Below, one piece after another: positions 63,746 through 64,000 of a stretch of 64,000 nt of DNA (position 1 is the first letter of the stretch; each line of letters opens with the position of its first letter). The stretch is from Closterium sp. Naga37s-1. Its lineage: Eukaryota > Streptophyta > Zygnematophyceae > Desmidiales > Closteriaceae. Both the position numbers and the translations under genes were made by a program. Location: the NCBI GenBank assembly GCA_947471745.1, contig CANJKZ010000172.1, positions 3,700,001-3,764,000 on the forward strand, in the 5' to 3' direction. The notes under the pieces are model-generated. The model ran no database searches and was not told where the DNA came from. It saw nothing but the letters and a program-made list of their open reading frames with translations.

Positions 63746-64000
63746 TTAATGGTGTCCGCCGCCTTCCTTCGCCGCTTCCGCATGCTTCATATGGCGGATC
63801 TCCGCAGGCCATCCGACGGCGTAGCTCAGCACGAAGACGCCAGACATGACCTGGAACAGCGGCGTGGGGCTGCTGGTGACGATGTACTTGCGGTGATACT
63901 CCTTAAGAAACCGCGTCGACTCGTTCATAACGTTGTCGTACGTCGCGACGCTCTTAACGAAGTTCGGGACCTCCTTGAGCTTGAGACCCGCCACTTGGCG
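63746..64000 (-). CDS. Small mitochondrial ATP-synthase-type subunit (plant ATP17/Fb15-like), 5' partial
   Basis: The minus-strand frame runs from the window edge to a stop at 63748-63746, about 84 codons, with no ATG inside, so the start lies outside the window. The sequence has a basic amphipathic first half (KSVATYDNVMNE, EYHRKYIVT), a PLFQVMSGVFVLSYAVGW membrane segment and a charged, His-rich end (IRHMKHAEAAKEGGGHH). This layout resembles the small plant protein of about 90 residues found in mitochondrial F1Fo ATP synthase preparations (ATP17, formerly fibre protein Fb15). The family assignment is from memory of the layout and needs a profile search. Confidence 0.5.
   Translation of the reverse strand, partial: RQVAGLKLKEVPNFVKSVATYDNVMNESTRFLKEYHRKYIVTSSPTPLFQVMSGVFVLSYAVGWPAEIRHMKHAEAAKEGGGHH

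Overview
The window is nuclear DNA of a green plant of the streptophyte line. I cannot name the species; a charophyte alga or a bryophyte-grade plant fits best. The reasons are intron-rich genes with GT-AG, GC-AG and one AT-AC intron, plant-type proteins (cytosolic DPE2 with two starch-binding domains, plastid FtsZ2 with an ARC6-type tail, U/P-type cyclin, plant MATE carrier), and Ty1/copia-type and hAT-type elements. All gene models are my own splice reconstructions: exon ends were chosen so that reading phase and family alignment both hold. There is no transcript evidence.

Layout, left to right. A truncated short LTR element lies at 1-753 (minus). DPE2, 4-alpha-glucanotransferase, runs 12709 to 1263 (minus, 23 exons). 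A CSA/ERCC8 WD40 repair protein runs 17268 to 13782 (minus, 7 exons) and a glyoxalase-I-like protein 18824 to 17710 (minus, 3 exons). A divergent gap leads to a 3-hydroxyisobutyrate dehydrogenase at 20541-24337 (plus, 10 exons) and an Atm1/ABCB7-like half ABC transporter at 25158-35776 (plus, 14 exons). A U/P-type cyclin at 36296-37218 (plus) converges on a MATE transporter, 43564 to 37691 (minus, 9 exons). Then comes a transposon-rich block, 46331-55947: a complete short LTR element, a broken copia pol fragment, and an old copia element with a second short LTR element nested in it. FtsZ2 follows at 56937-61597 (plus, 8 exons), then a 597-bp hAT-type MITE. The 3' part of a small mitochondrial ATP-synthase-type gene runs off the right edge (minus).

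The host genes are unrelated in function (cytosolic maltose use, DNA repair, detoxification, valine breakdown, organelle export, cell cycle, efflux, plastid division), as expected for a eukaryotic chromosome. What links them is structure. Introns hold many partial copies of neighbouring exons, usually with the adjacent splice site. In several cases the exon-intron junction itself has been amplified into a minisatellite carrying up to 54 extra copies of the 5' splice site. The other main discovery is a family of about 1.4-kb TRIM-like LTR elements with 142-144-bp LTRs, a tRNA-iMet-type primer site and very GC-rich repeated interiors. Three copies are present, two of them with perfect 5-bp target-site duplications.
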